The notes below the pieces were generated by a model. That model saw nothing but the letters and a program-made list of their open reading frames with translations. It had not been told where the DNA came from and made no database searches. 38,083 nucleotides of DNA, from assembly GCA_022777455.1 (NCBI GenBank), contig JALFGI010000031.1:1-38083 (forward strand), written 5' to 3'. A program made the translations under genes and the position numbers. This document shows, piece after piece, positions 1 to 6,775 of this stretch. Each line of letters begins with the position of its first letter. The first letter of the stretch is position 1. This stretch comes from Clostridiales bacterium (GTDB lineage Bacteria; Bacillota_A; Clostridia; Oscillospirales; Oscillospiraceae).

Positions 1-471
1 CTGCTGATAGTCGGCCGCTTCCTGGTTCAGGCCCAGGGCATCGGTCTGGAGTAAGGCCGCCATCTGGTCGATGAAGGAGCCGGTGCCGCCGGCGCAGACG
101 CCGTTCATCCGCTCCTCCAGGCCGCCGGTGAAATAGATGATCTTGGCATCCTCACCTCCCAGCTCGATGGCCACATCGGTCTGGGGAGCGACTTTCTGCA
201 GGGCAGCCGCCACGGCCACCACTTCCTGCACGAAGGGGATGTTCAGCGCCTTGCCCAGGTTGATGCCGCCGGAGCCGGTGATTTTCAGCCGCAGTCCCAC
301 GTTCCCCAGGCTCTGCTCTGCTTCCCGAAGGAGCTGGGCCAGGGTTTCCTGGGTGTGGGCGCGGTGGCGGCGGTACTCCCCGAATACGGACTGACCATCC
401 TCATCCAGGATCACCAGCTTCACTGTGGTGGAGCCAATATCAATTCCGGCGGTAAATTCTTTCTCTTTCAT
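1..471 (-). CDS. 2-hydroxyacyl-CoA dehydratase activase (BadF/HgdC ATPase family), N-terminal part
   Basis: This is an open frame of 157 codons running off the left edge; the ATG (complement of 469-471) begins MKEKEFTAGIDIG. Visible signatures of the ASKHA-fold activase family are GIDIGSTTVKLV (phosphate 1 loop), GGEDAKI and CAGGTGSF, the last carrying a Cys expected to ligate the [4Fe-4S] cluster shared by the homodimer. Known family role: ATP-driven injection of a low-potential electron into (R)-2-hydroxyacyl-CoA dehydratases. The spacing and wording resemble the very long clostridial proteins (about 1400 aa) in which activase and dehydratase-like domains are fused. The C-terminal part lies outside the window, so fusion versus stand-alone HgdC cannot be decided. 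It is divergent from the TetR gene, a possible but unproven regulator. Confidence 0.85.
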   Translation of the reverse strand, partial: MKEKEFTAGIDIGSTTVKLVILDEDGQSVFGEYRRHRAHTQETLAQLLREAEQSLGNVGLRLKITGSGGINLGKALNIPFVQEVVAVAAALQKVAPQTDVAIELGGEDAKIIYFTGGLEERMNGVCAGGTGSFIDQMAALLQTDALGLNQEAADYQQ

Positions 472-535
472 GTTGAACCTCTATCTATGTCTTGTAAACG
501 CTGTTTTCAGCAAATTGTAAATCAATGGACACGCC

Positions 536-688
536 CACTGTAGGGGAGGCTCTCAGCCTCCCGCCAGGTTGGTTAACTGAGTGTTTGGATGAATGGTATC
601 ATGTCCGACGCGGTGCGGATTCGCCCAACCTGGTTTTTATTCATGGGCTTGTACTGCGCGGGAGGATGAGATCCTCCCCTACAGTGGC
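536..688. repeat. Family B palindromic repeat (copy B1, complete)
   Basis: The left end CACTGTAGGGGAGGCT and the inverted right end, ending CCTCCCCTACAGTG, enclose a core of about 90 bp with GAATGGTATCATGTCCGAC and GATTCGCCCAACC motifs. The same words recur in the other B copies. The element is non-coding and MITE/REPIN-like. It fills part of the gap between the activase and TetR genes. Confidence 0.8.
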
Positions 689-866
689 TGGGTGGTGAAC
701 ATAAAAACGGCAAGACTCATCCGCTGCGGGCAGATAAGTCTCGCCGTGAAAGACAGGGGCTGCAGATACTCCGGTCTGAAAACTTCATTGTACATTTTTG
801 CTTGTACCAACTACGCAATCGGTTACACATGCCATCGCAGGAATCAGTGCGGACGGAAGCAAAAGG
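689..866. other. Intergenic stretch without recognised gene
   Basis: This lies between repeat B1 and the TetR promoter. An open frame runs through it into the TetR gene, but it has no ribosome binding site and no family-like sequence. I see no RNA gene here. Confidence 0.5.
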
Positions 867-895
867 TTGACTTTTGTTCCAAAAACAAGTATGCT
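867..895 (+). promoter_or_regulatory. Promoter of the TetR-family gene
   Basis: TTGACT (867-872), 17-nt spacer, TATGCT (890-895). The spacer holds an imperfect inverted repeat (CTTTTGTT-CCA-AAAACAAG) that could be an autoregulatory operator; that part is inference. Confidence 0.6.
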
Positions 896-1006
896 TCATT
901 ATATAGCTTGGATTCCGTTTCTTCAAGCATTATTTTTTCCTTTCTGTTGGATAAGCAACGATTTTACAAAAGTGTCGATTTTTGTCGATTTGCCCGGGAG
1001 GTAATG

Positions 1007-1531
1007 ATGGACCAGAAAACCGATTTACGAATTCAGAAAACGGAAAAAGCCATTCGGGCAGCTTTCCTGGAAATCCGCAGGAAGCTGCCCCTGGAAAAGG
1101 TGAAGGTGCGGGACATTTGCCAGCGGGCCATGATCAACACCTCCACCTTCTACAACCATTACCGGGATGTGCAGGATCTGTCCGACCGGCTGGAAAATGA
1201 AATACTGGCCCAGTGCATCCGCACCGCGCCGGAACCGGACTGCCTGTTCCATGACCCATACCGGTTCCTGATGGACCTGCGCAAGGGCTTCTCCGAATCG
1301 GAGCTATCTCCCCAGCTGGCTGTCCTGTTCGACGGGCGGACGGAGGTGCTGCACCAGAAGATGGACCGGCTGCTCCGCCGCCGCTATGAAGACAATACCG
1401 GGGATGATTATCTGAAAATCTCCTTCGTGCTGGGGGGCATCATGTACACCGGCCACCTGATCCAGGAGGACCGGTCCGTTCCTCCGGAAGAACTGTACCG
1501 GAAGCTTGCGGAGTTGATCCGGCGGCTGTGA
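1007..1531 (+). CDS. TetR/AcrR-family transcriptional regulator
   Basis: A 174-residue protein. Residues about 5-55 form a classical TetR N-terminal helix-turn-helix (KTEKAIRAAFLEI, then VRDICQRAMINTSTFYNHY, with the typical TFYNHY/F-x-YF end of the recognition helix). The C-terminal ligand-binding part is divergent and gives no inducer. I chose the second of two adjacent ATGs because GGGAGG at 996-1001 is 5 nt from it but only 2 nt from the first. The open frame extends upstream to 593 without a start signal, and that part is rejected. It lies divergent to the activase gene and upstream of the DUF3810 gene; targets are unknown. Confidence 0.85.
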   Translation: MDQKTDLRIQKTEKAIRAAFLEIRRKLPLEKVKVRDICQRAMINTSTFYNHYRDVQDLSDRLENEILAQCIRTAPEPDCLFHDPYRFLMDLRKGFSESELSPQLAVLFDGRTEVLHQKMDRLLRRRYEDNTGDDYLKISFVLGGIMYTGHLIQEDRSVPPEELYRKLAELIRRL

Positions 1532-1609
1532 TCTGATGCGATTCAGCCGGACGCCTGGAAATCGCAATGGAAATTTAAAAAAATAATTGCAGACAATCCC
1601 CCTGAAATG

Positions 1610-1618
1610 TGATATACT
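1610..1618 (+). promoter_or_regulatory. Extended -10 promoter for DUF3810-rsmG
   Basis: TGATATACT reads as an extended -10 (TGn-TATACT) about 87 nt before the TTG start. A TTGCAG lies 20 nt upstream of the hexamer, which is too far for a normal -35. Confidence 0.45.
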
Positions 1619-1704
1619 ATACCATACGGGTAAAATTGATTGATTTGTCTGTTTCCGGGGAATTCCGTCCCCGTAGAAAGATCTGCAACAGAGGAGGATT
1701 CCCC

Positions 1705-2907
1705 TTGAAAAAACTGTGTGGCTATCTGGTTGCCGCCATCTTTGCCGGCATTACCTATGTGCTTTCCCTGTATGGCAAGCAGTTTTCGGCCCTGATTGAT
1801 ATGGTCTACCCCTACGTCATCCGCACCCTGGAAGCCACCCTGGCCTCCTGGAGCGGCCAGGTGGATTTTCTGCTGTGGCAGTTCCTGGCCGTCGCCCTGG
1901 CGGTGGTGCTGATTGCCGTTCTGGTGGTGTTCATCGTCACGAAAAAGAGCATCATCCAGTGGTTCGGCTGGGTGCTGGCCACGGTGAGCTTTGTGTTTAT
2001 GCTCCATACCGTTGTCTATGGCATGAACTACTATGCCGGCGACCTGGCGGATGACCTGCGTATGGACGTTTCCGGCTGCACCCTCAGCGAAATCGTGGAG
2101 GCCACCGAGTATTACCAGGGCCAGGCCAACGCCCTGGCCACGCAGATGAACCGGGACGGTAGCGGCAGCCTGGCCTTTGAGGACTTTGGCACTTTGGCCG
2201 CCCGGGCGGGAAAGGGCTTTGAATATCTCACCTATCAGCGGTTCTTCCCGGTGTTCGCCGGGTCCACCGAACCGGTAAAGAAGCTGGGCTGGGCGGATAT
2301 GTTCAGCTCCATGGGCATCACCGGCTATACCTTCCCCCTCACCGGCGAGGCGGCGGTGAATCCCCAGATTCCGGCTTCTGCCCTGCCCTTCACCATGTGC
2401 CACGAGATGGCCCACCGGATGTGCATCGCCTCGGAGCGGGATGCTAATTTCGCGGCCTTCCTGGCCTGCTCCTTTAACAACAACCGGCAGTACCAGTATT
2501 CCGCCTACTTCATGGCCTACCGCTACTGCTACACCGCCCTGTACAGCGTGGGCCGGTCCACCTCCATCGATCCCAAGCTGGTGGCGGAGGCCGCCAGTGA
2601 GGCCAACCGGATCGCCGGCAATGTGAACAGCTACCTGCGAAAGGACATGGACGACTACGACAGGTTCTTTAACAGCCGGAAGAATAGCTTCGCCACCGAC
2701 GTGGCGGACACCGTGAACGATCTGTACCTGAAGGCCAGCGGCGAGGCCTCCGGCACCGCCTCCTACGGCCAGGTGTGTGACCTGCTGGTGAACTGGCACA
2801 TTCAGGAAGTGGTGCTCCCCGCCATCGCCGTGGAGGAGAGTCGGTTCGACCCCTATGACGAGACCCAGGTTGATCTCAGCGGCATCGTGAACGCGAGAGG
2901 ATATTGA
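1705..2907 (+). CDS. DUF3810-family membrane zinc metallopeptidase
   Basis: A 400-residue protein with a TTG start, chosen because GAGGAGG (1691-1697) sits 7 nt upstream and the membrane segment follows directly. Three N-terminal hydrophobic segments (about residues 5-23, 53-78, 86-106) precede a soluble domain. The zinc-protease motif HEMAH is at about 233-237, with a downstream acidic ligand candidate in SERDANFAAFLAC (Glu244). This is the arrangement of DUF3810 proteins, a family of predicted membrane peptidases with no known substrate. Stop and the rsmG start are separated by one base, so the two genes are almost certainly co-transcribed. A signalling or cell-envelope role is only a guess. 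Confidence 0.85.
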   Translation: MKKLCGYLVAAIFAGITYVLSLYGKQFSALIDMVYPYVIRTLEATLASWSGQVDFLLWQFLAVALAVVLIAVLVVFIVTKKSIIQWFGWVLATVSFVFMLHTVVYGMNYYAGDLADDLRMDVSGCTLSEIVEATEYYQGQANALATQMNRDGSGSLAFEDFGTLAARAGKGFEYLTYQRFFPVFAGSTEPVKKLGWADMFSSMGITGYTFPLTGEAAVNPQIPASALPFTMCHEMAHRMCIASERDANFAAFLACSFNNNRQYQYSAYFMAYRYCYTALYSVGRSTSIDPKLVAEAASEANRIAGNVNSYLRKDMDDYDRFFNSRKNSFATDVADTVNDLYLKASGEASGTASYGQVCDLLVNWHIQEVVLPAIAVEESRFDPYDETQVDLSGIVNARGY

Positions 2908-2908
2908 T

Positions 2909-3604
2909 ATGGATGAAATGCGCCAAGCCCTGGTTTCGGGGCTTCCGGAGCTGGGCCTGACCCTGACGGAAAACCAGATCGACACCCTCTGCGCCTTTGG
3001 CCGGGCGGTGGTGAAGCAGAACGAGGTGATGAACCTCACCGCCATCACGGAAGATGCCCAGGTGGCCAGGCTCCATCTGCTGGACAGCCTGACGGTGCTG
3101 ACGGCGGCGGACCTGGCGGGTAAAAGCCTCATCGATGTGGGCTGCGGCGCGGGCTTCCCCGGGGTGCCCCTGGCCATCGGCTGCCCGGAGGCAAAAATCA
3201 CCCTGCTGGACAGTCTGGGCAAGCGGGTGCACTGGCTGGAGGAAACCCTCCCCACCCTGGGGATTTCGGCGGAGTGCGTCACCGCCCGGGCGGAGGAAGC
3301 GGTGGCAGCCCGGCGGGAAAGCTATGATTTCGCCACCAGCCGGGCCGTGGCACGGCTGAATATCCTTTTGGAGCTCACCGCCCCTTATGTCAGGGTGGGC
3401 GGCATGGTCATCGCCATGAAGGGCGCGGCAGCCCAGGAGGAGCTGGCCGAATGCGGCTCCGCCATCAAGAAATTGGGCCTCAGGCTGGAGGAGGTTCGCC
3501 GGTCCCCCGTAGAGGGCCACAGCCTGATCCTCCTGAAAAAAATCGCCCCCACGCCGAAGCAATACCCCCGGCGCTACGCCAAAATCAAGCAGGCACCGCT
3601 GTAA
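2909..3604 (+). CDS. rsmG: 16S rRNA (guanine-527-N7)-methyltransferase RsmG
   Basis: A 231-residue protein of normal RsmG (GidB) length. The SAM-binding motif IDVGCGAGFPGVPLAI (about residues 70-85), the acidic D after motif II (LLDSLGKRVHWLEE) and SRAVARLN (motif IV region) are all present. RsmG uses SAM to methylate N7 of G527 in the 530 loop of 16S rRNA; loss gives low-level streptomycin resistance in other bacteria. The ATG lies one base after the DUF3810 stop, so translation is probably coupled. In many Bacillota rsmG sits near the origin, which fits the location here. Confidence 0.95.
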   Translation: MDEMRQALVSGLPELGLTLTENQIDTLCAFGRAVVKQNEVMNLTAITEDAQVARLHLLDSLTVLTAADLAGKSLIDVGCGAGFPGVPLAIGCPEAKITLLDSLGKRVHWLEETLPTLGISAECVTARAEEAVAARRESYDFATSRAVARLNILLELTAPYVRVGGMVIAMKGAAAQEELAECGSAIKKLGLRLEEVRRSPVEGHSLILLKKIAPTPKQYPRRYAKIKQAPL

Positions 3605-3657
3605 TGAGCCCTTTCTGAGGCGGAACTCTTTCTTGCGCACAGCAGAGAGAATGGCTC

Positions 3658-3686
3658 TTGACAATATATCAAATAAGGAATATACT
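3658..3686 (+). promoter_or_regulatory. Promoter of the RelE/HigB-Xre operon
   Basis: Near-consensus TTGACA (3658-3663), 17-nt spacer, TATACT (3681-3686), followed about 20 nt later by the GTG start of the toxin gene. Confidence 0.8.
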
Positions 3687-3705
3687 GTAGAGAGAGGACA
3701 TTGCT

Positions 3706-4059
3706 GTGTTTCACATTGAGTTTTACACACTGCCAAACGGCCAGCAGCCGATTGTAGAGTTCCTGAACGGATTGGACGCAAAGATGAGAGCCAAGGCGTT
3801 ACACAGCATTTCTATTTTGGAAGAGTTCGGAAATCAATTAAGAGAACCCCATTCCAAAGCGATGGGGGACGGATTGTTCGAGCTTCGCATCAAGTTTTCC
3901 AGCGACATCTCCCGGATATTCTACTTCTTCGTTGTAGATAATCGGATCGTCCTTACCAATGGATTTGTCAAAAAGACGATGAAGACTCCCAAAGCAGAAA
4001 TTGAACTTGCCCGAAAGTATAAGGCAGACTACGAAAGGAGGGGACACAGCCATGAGTGA
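3706..4059 (+). CDS. RelE/HigB-like toxin (phage Gp49-like family) of a type II toxin-antitoxin pair
   Basis: A 117-residue protein with a GTG start, preceded by AGAGAGGA at 3691-3698. The pattern FHIEFYTLPNGQQPIVEFL, then LFELRIKFSSDISRIFYFF and a lysine-rich NGFVKKTMKTPKAEIELA, is typical of Gp49/HigB proteins of the RelE superfamily, which cleave mRNA on or off the ribosome. The basic residues of RIKFSSDISRIFYF and FVKKTMKTP occupy the usual active-site strands. Here the toxin precedes the antitoxin (HigBA order), and the reading frames overlap by 8 nt. Activity is inferred from the family only. It has its own strong promoter, directly upstream. Confidence 0.85.
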   Translation: MFHIEFYTLPNGQQPIVEFLNGLDAKMRAKALHSISILEEFGNQLREPHSKAMGDGLFELRIKFSSDISRIFYFFVVDNRIVLTNGFVKKTMKTPKAEIELARKYKADYERRGHSHE

Positions 4060-4324
4060 TTTTCGGAACTATCTGGAGCAGCAGATGAAGGATTCTGAAT
4101 TTGCGGCAGAGTATGAAGCAATGCGGCCTGAGTATGAAGCGATCCGAGCTGTGATTGCTGCCCGCCAGGAAAGCCAGATGACCCAAAAGGAACTGGCAGA
4201 GAAAACCGGAATTCGTCAGTCCAACATCAGCCGTATCGAAAGCGGTGTCAGCAGCCCAACGGTTGAAACGCTGGCACGCATTGCTTCCGGTCTTGGCAAG
4301 CAGCTGAAAATCGAGTTTATCTGA
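4052..4324 (+). CDS. Xre/HipB-type helix-turn-helix antitoxin
   Basis: A 90-residue protein beginning MSDFRNYLEQQ. The ATG is preceded by AAAGGAGGGG and lies inside the last codons of the toxin gene, so translation is coupled. Residues about 45-85 are an HTH_3 (Cro/CI) domain: MTQKELAEKTGIRQSNISRIESG, then PTVETLARIASGLGKQL. The N-terminal acidic helix (EQQMKDSEFAAEYEAMRPEYEAI) is the segment expected to contact the toxin. In such pairs the antitoxin neutralises the toxin and represses the operon promoter. A hairpin terminator follows immediately. Confidence 0.85.
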   Translation: MSDFRNYLEQQMKDSEFAAEYEAMRPEYEAIRAVIAARQESQMTQKELAEKTGIRQSNISRIESGVSSPTVETLARIASGLGKQLKIEFI

Positions 4325-4341
4325 CAATCATATAAATCAAA

Positions 4342-4380
4342 CCCCTGCCCGTCGGTTTTGCCGGTGGGCAGGGATTCTTT
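4342..4380. terminator. Hairpin terminator between convergent genes
   Basis: CCCTGCCCGTCGG-TTTT-GCCGGTGGGCAGGG, followed by ATTCTTTCTGCTTT on the plus strand. It is placed between the antitoxin stop and the stop of the minus-strand S component and may serve both. Confidence 0.7.
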
Positions 4381-4385
4381 CTGCT

Positions 4386-5471
4386 TTATTTCACTTCACA
4401 TTTCACAATTTCGCCGGTTTTCTCGTTTTTCACGATCTGGGCGGTAGCCACCTTCACAAGGGACTGGTACTTATCCTTGCCGGGGCCGCTCTTGGAATAG
4501 GCCCACAGGGTGTCCATGGAGTAGCTTTCGTTCTCTGCCTGTCCGGCGGCGAAGGCCTCCTCATCCAGCACATAGACGGAAACGGTGTAATCCGTCTCCG
4601 AGGAGAACAGGCCGCGGTAGGCGCTGTCCACGATGCACACCACCTGCTCGTCATCCCACGCATCGGTGTTGTCCAGCACAACCTCCGCCATGGCGTGGTT
4701 GGCTTCCACCCGCTCTTCCTTGGAGTAGTCGGCGGAGCGGGAGGAGGTGTTGTAACGGTAGTACAGGTAGCCCACAGCGCTGGAAACGCCCACCACAAAC
4801 AGCACCGCCAGGGTGATGATCTGCTTGGTGGTGAATTTCATCTCCGTGTCGGAGGAATAGGTCAGCTTTGCCCGCCGGGTGATGGGCATAACAAACCGCA
4901 GGAACAGGGTGAGCACCACGGACTCAATGGGGAACATGGCCAGATTTTTGAAGATACGGGCGATGGTCATCATGCCCAGAATCTGATCCTTGGCCTTTGC
5001 GGGGTTGCCGATGTACACATACCACCAGGCGAAAACCAGCTGCTGCAGCACCACGTTCACCAGAAAGCAGATGAAGAACCGCGCCAGCATCACCCGGGTG
5101 GGGGTGGCCTTGGCCCGGTACAGGCACAGGGCATAGATCATGGTGCTGGCGATCTCCGTCAGCACGAAGGGGAAAAAGTAGTCGCCGGTGGGGTAAATCA
5201 GGAAGCCGATGGTGTCGGAAATGATGGCGGCGGGAATGGCCATCACAGGCCCATAGACCATGGCACCCAGGGCGGTGGCCAGCATGGCGGTCTGGATGCT
5301 CAGCTGGGGGCCCAGGGGAATGGCCAGGGGCTTCAGGGCAATGCGAAGGGCTGTCAGCAGGGCGGCGACCACCAGCATTCTGGTGTCCTTCAGCTCGGCG
5401 GCAGCGTCACGCCAGTAGGCTTTGGAGAAGGGATGCGGGTACAATGCGGTTGATTTGGTTTTTGCAGACAT
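4386..5471 (-). CDS. ECF transporter S component, folate (FolT-like) family, with C-terminal extracytoplasmic domain
   Basis: A 361-residue protein; ATG at complement 5469-5471 behind AAAAGGAGG. Residues about 30-200 are a six-helix S component: the segment IPLGPQLSIQ, then DTIGFLIYPTGDYFFPFVLTEIA (the D-x-IG-x-L-x-x-PTG-x-YF pattern of folate-type S components) and MIYALCLYRA. S components bind the vitamin and partner with EcfA/A'/T, which are not in this window. An additional membrane segment (about 216-240) is followed by about 120 residues rich in Asp/Glu/Ser (241-361). This tail is not part of standard FolT (about 170-200 aa) and was not recognised. The 30 in-frame codons upstream of this ATG coincide with a structured leader and are rejected as coding. 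Confidence 0.8.
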   Translation of the reverse strand: MSAKTKSTALYPHPFSKAYWRDAAAELKDTRMLVVAALLTALRIALKPLAIPLGPQLSIQTAMLATALGAMVYGPVMAIPAAIISDTIGFLIYPTGDYFFPFVLTEIASTMIYALCLYRAKATPTRVMLARFFICFLVNVVLQQLVFAWWYVYIGNPAKAKDQILGMMTIARIFKNLAMFPIESVVLTLFLRFVMPITRRAKLTYSSDTEMKFTTKQIITLAVLFVVGVSSAVGYLYYRYNTSSRSADYSKEERVEANHAMAEVVLDNTDAWDDEQVVCIVDSAYRGLFSSETDYTVSVYVLDEEAFAAGQAENESYSMDTLWAYSKSGPGKDKYQSLVKVATAQIVKNEKTGEIVKCEVK

Positions 5472-5479
5472 GAAAAATC

Positions 5480-5497
5480 CTCCTTTTGATGTAGGAG
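5480..5497 (-). promoter_or_regulatory. Ribosome-binding-site-sequestering hairpin of the folT-like gene
   Basis: On the mRNA strand CUCCU pairs with AGGAG, the Shine-Dalgarno core, across an 8-nt loop. The hairpin would hide the ribosome binding site 8-9 nt before the ATG. Confidence 0.55.
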
Positions 5498-5518
5498 CGT
5501 TCGGATAAGGGTACAAAA

Positions 5519-5611
5519 CTGTCCCCGATGGGTCGGTAAATAAAAATCCCCCAGCGGGCATAATACCCCTGGGGAGAACCGCTATTCACTTGACCCGTGG
5601 GGAAGGGACAG
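5519..5611 (-). promoter_or_regulatory. Structured 93-nt leader of the folT-like gene; riboswitch candidate of no class I recognise
   Basis: On the minus strand four nested helices can be drawn by eye: CUGUCCC/GGGACAG, GGGUC/GACCC, GUGAAUA/UAUUUAC and CCCCAG/CUGGGG, capped by a GGG/CCC hairpin with UAUUAU in the loop. They are separated by asymmetric internal loops, the largest being GCGGUUCU opposite GAUUUU. UUUU follows the outer helix directly. Vitamin-transporter genes of this family are often under riboswitches. The tetrahydrofolate aptamer consensus, as I remember it, does not fit. Confidence 0.5.
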
Positions 5612-5837
5612 CTTCAAAGCCATTCTCCGTTCGCCCAACCGAGTGTCGTTGCTACATAAAGGAGGAAACTCCCATATGGCGCAGCGGGTGCGGAAATCCT
5701 ATCGCGGACGGAACCGTCCTTCGTCTGCCACACAACTCCCCATTCTGGCAGCACTTCACGCAGGGCTTCCTACTCTGTTCGCCATCAATATACATGATTT
5801 GCATGCAATTGTAAAGACCCAAATGGAAAAATTTTCA
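5612..5837. other. Intergenic stretch, no supported gene
   Basis: An open frame here starts MAQRVRKSYRGRN after AAAGGAGG (about 5661), but it runs straight into the neighbouring repeat and resembles no family. The ribosome-binding-site-like string is itself part of a GGAG-GAAA-CTCC hairpin. I see no convincing RNA gene. Confidence 0.4.
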
Positions 5838-6133
5838 TGTGCTTATCGGTTTGACTCAGCAAATTGTAATTTGACGGGTACAAATGACGTCCATGCCACC
5901 GTAGGGGCGGCTACCAGCCGCCCGCGCAGTACAAGCCAAAAATGATGAACCGGGTTGGGCGAATTCCCACAGCACCACGATAAAACTGTAGGGGAGGCTC
6001 GCAGCCTCCCGGGCGGCACAAACCCGGGATGATGAACCGGGATGGGCGAATTCGTACCACGTCGGACATCATACCATTCAACCATCCACTCAATGATCCA
6101 ACTTGGCGGGAGGCTAAGAGCCTCCCCTACAGT
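5838..6133. repeat. Composite repeat: outer shell plus two family B units (B2)
   Basis: It starts with the shell TGTGCTTATCGGTTTGACTC and an AAATTGTAATTTG motif, as seen at family A ends. It continues with a GC-type B left end (5899 on, GTAGGGGCGGCT) and a second B left end (5986 on, GTAGGGGAGGCT). It closes with the inverted end CCTCCCCTACAGTG at about 6133. This suggests one B unit inserted next to or into another. Confidence 0.75.
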
Positions 6134-6140
6134 GGCGCTG

Positions 6141-6647
6141 CTATTGCTTTTCCTCCCGGATCAGCTTCAGGTACTGGTCCAGGTAGACCTTATAGGTGAT
6201 GGACATGAGGGCGGTGCGCAGCAGCTCCTTTTCCTGGGTGTTGGTGACGCCCACCCGGGCAGGGGTTTCCCGCAGGCCGCAGATGTACTGCAGCAGATTT
6301 TCCAGCTCGTCGCAGAAATAGTCGTAGGCCACGCTGAGCTCGTAGCTGCTCTTCTGCAGATCGATCATCAGCCGGATGTCCTCCAGGGAGATGACGGTCT
6401 TGATGTAGGACAGGAAGATCAGATAGGCGATGGAATCCCGGGAGTAGGCTTTCTTCACGGGGCCGGGGATGAGCTTCTGCTTGACGTAGTTGCTCACCAT
6501 GGAGCCGGTGAGGGGGGTGGGCACATAGCGGGCAACATACCTGGTGACCTGCTCCAGGTGCAGGCCGATGTCCGGCAGCTCCCGGTAGCGGGGCAGATGG
6601 AAGTCCTCCACATATTCTGCCAGCTTGCGCCGGTTTTCTTCATTCAT
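6141..6647 (-). CDS. DUF1836 protein, putative MerR-like DNA-binding regulator
   Basis: A 168-residue protein; ATG at complement 6645-6647 after AAAAAGGAGG. The order of conserved blocks fits DUF1836: FHLPRYRELPDIGLHLEQV, then YVPTPLTGSMVSNYVKQKLIPGPVKKAYSRDSIAYLIFL (a MerR-like winged helix with the VSNYVKQKLI turn), then a helical C-terminus. The biochemical role of the family is unknown; a transcriptional regulator is the usual prediction. It is transcribed away from degV, and a 33-bp palindrome overlaps both promoters, which makes control of itself and degV a reasonable inference. The length is typical for the family. Confidence 0.8.
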   Translation of the reverse strand: MNEENRRKLAEYVEDFHLPRYRELPDIGLHLEQVTRYVARYVPTPLTGSMVSNYVKQKLIPGPVKKAYSRDSIAYLIFLSYIKTVISLEDIRLMIDLQKSSYELSVAYDYFCDELENLLQYICGLRETPARVGVTNTQEKELLRTALMSITYKVYLDQYLKLIREEKQ

Positions 6648-6673
6648 AAACCGTGCCTCCTTTTTCTGTCCAC

Positions 6674-6702
6674 ATCTTAATACGTTTTTTTTGATCTGTC
6701 AA
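6674..6702 (-). promoter_or_regulatory. Promoter of the DUF1836 gene
   Basis: On the minus strand: TTGACA (complement of 6697-6702), 17-nt spacer, TAAGAT (complement of 6674-6679). The -35 lies inside the 33-bp palindrome, and the predicted transcript starts about 20 nt before the ATG. Confidence 0.75.
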
Positions 6703-6728
6703 TCGGTTTTTCAAAAACCGATTGACAG
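6696..6728. promoter_or_regulatory. Perfect 33-bp palindrome, candidate operator shared by divergent promoters
   Basis: Two 16-bp arms (CTGTCAATCGGTTTTT and its exact complement) flank a single C at 6712. Each arm contains one -35 box (TTGACA), one per direction. A dimeric regulator bound here would cover both promoters. Confidence 0.75.
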
Positions 6729-6750
6729 CTATGCAAAAACGTGTTACTAT
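6722..6750 (+). promoter_or_regulatory. Promoter upstream of degV
   Basis: TTGACA (6722-6727), 17-nt spacer, TACTAT (6745-6750). The nearest gene downstream is degV, but a 232-bp family A element lies in between and would be part of the 5' untranslated region. Confidence 0.75.
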
Positions 6751-6775
6751 GTATGAAAGAGTGAAATGTTTGATC

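Noticed and set aside
488..503. Catabolite-responsive element TGTAAACGCTGTTTTC
   Set aside because: One conserved C is missing, and the position just before the activase gene is not linked to sugar use; too weak.
593..1003. N-terminal extension of the TetR frame
   Set aside because: It covers repeat B1 and the promoter region; the ribosome binding site and the HTH domain place the start at 1007.
5519..5611. Tetrahydrofolate or ZTP riboswitch in the folT-like leader
   Set aside because: The conserved parts as I remember them do not align (no GGUGAAUCAUUGC-like or CCGCCUGGGC segment). It is kept only as an unclassified structured leader.
5643..5945. 100-codon frame upstream of the folT-like gene
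   Set aside because: It runs into the composite repeat; the ribosome-binding-site-like GGAGG belongs to a small hairpin and no family resemblance was found.
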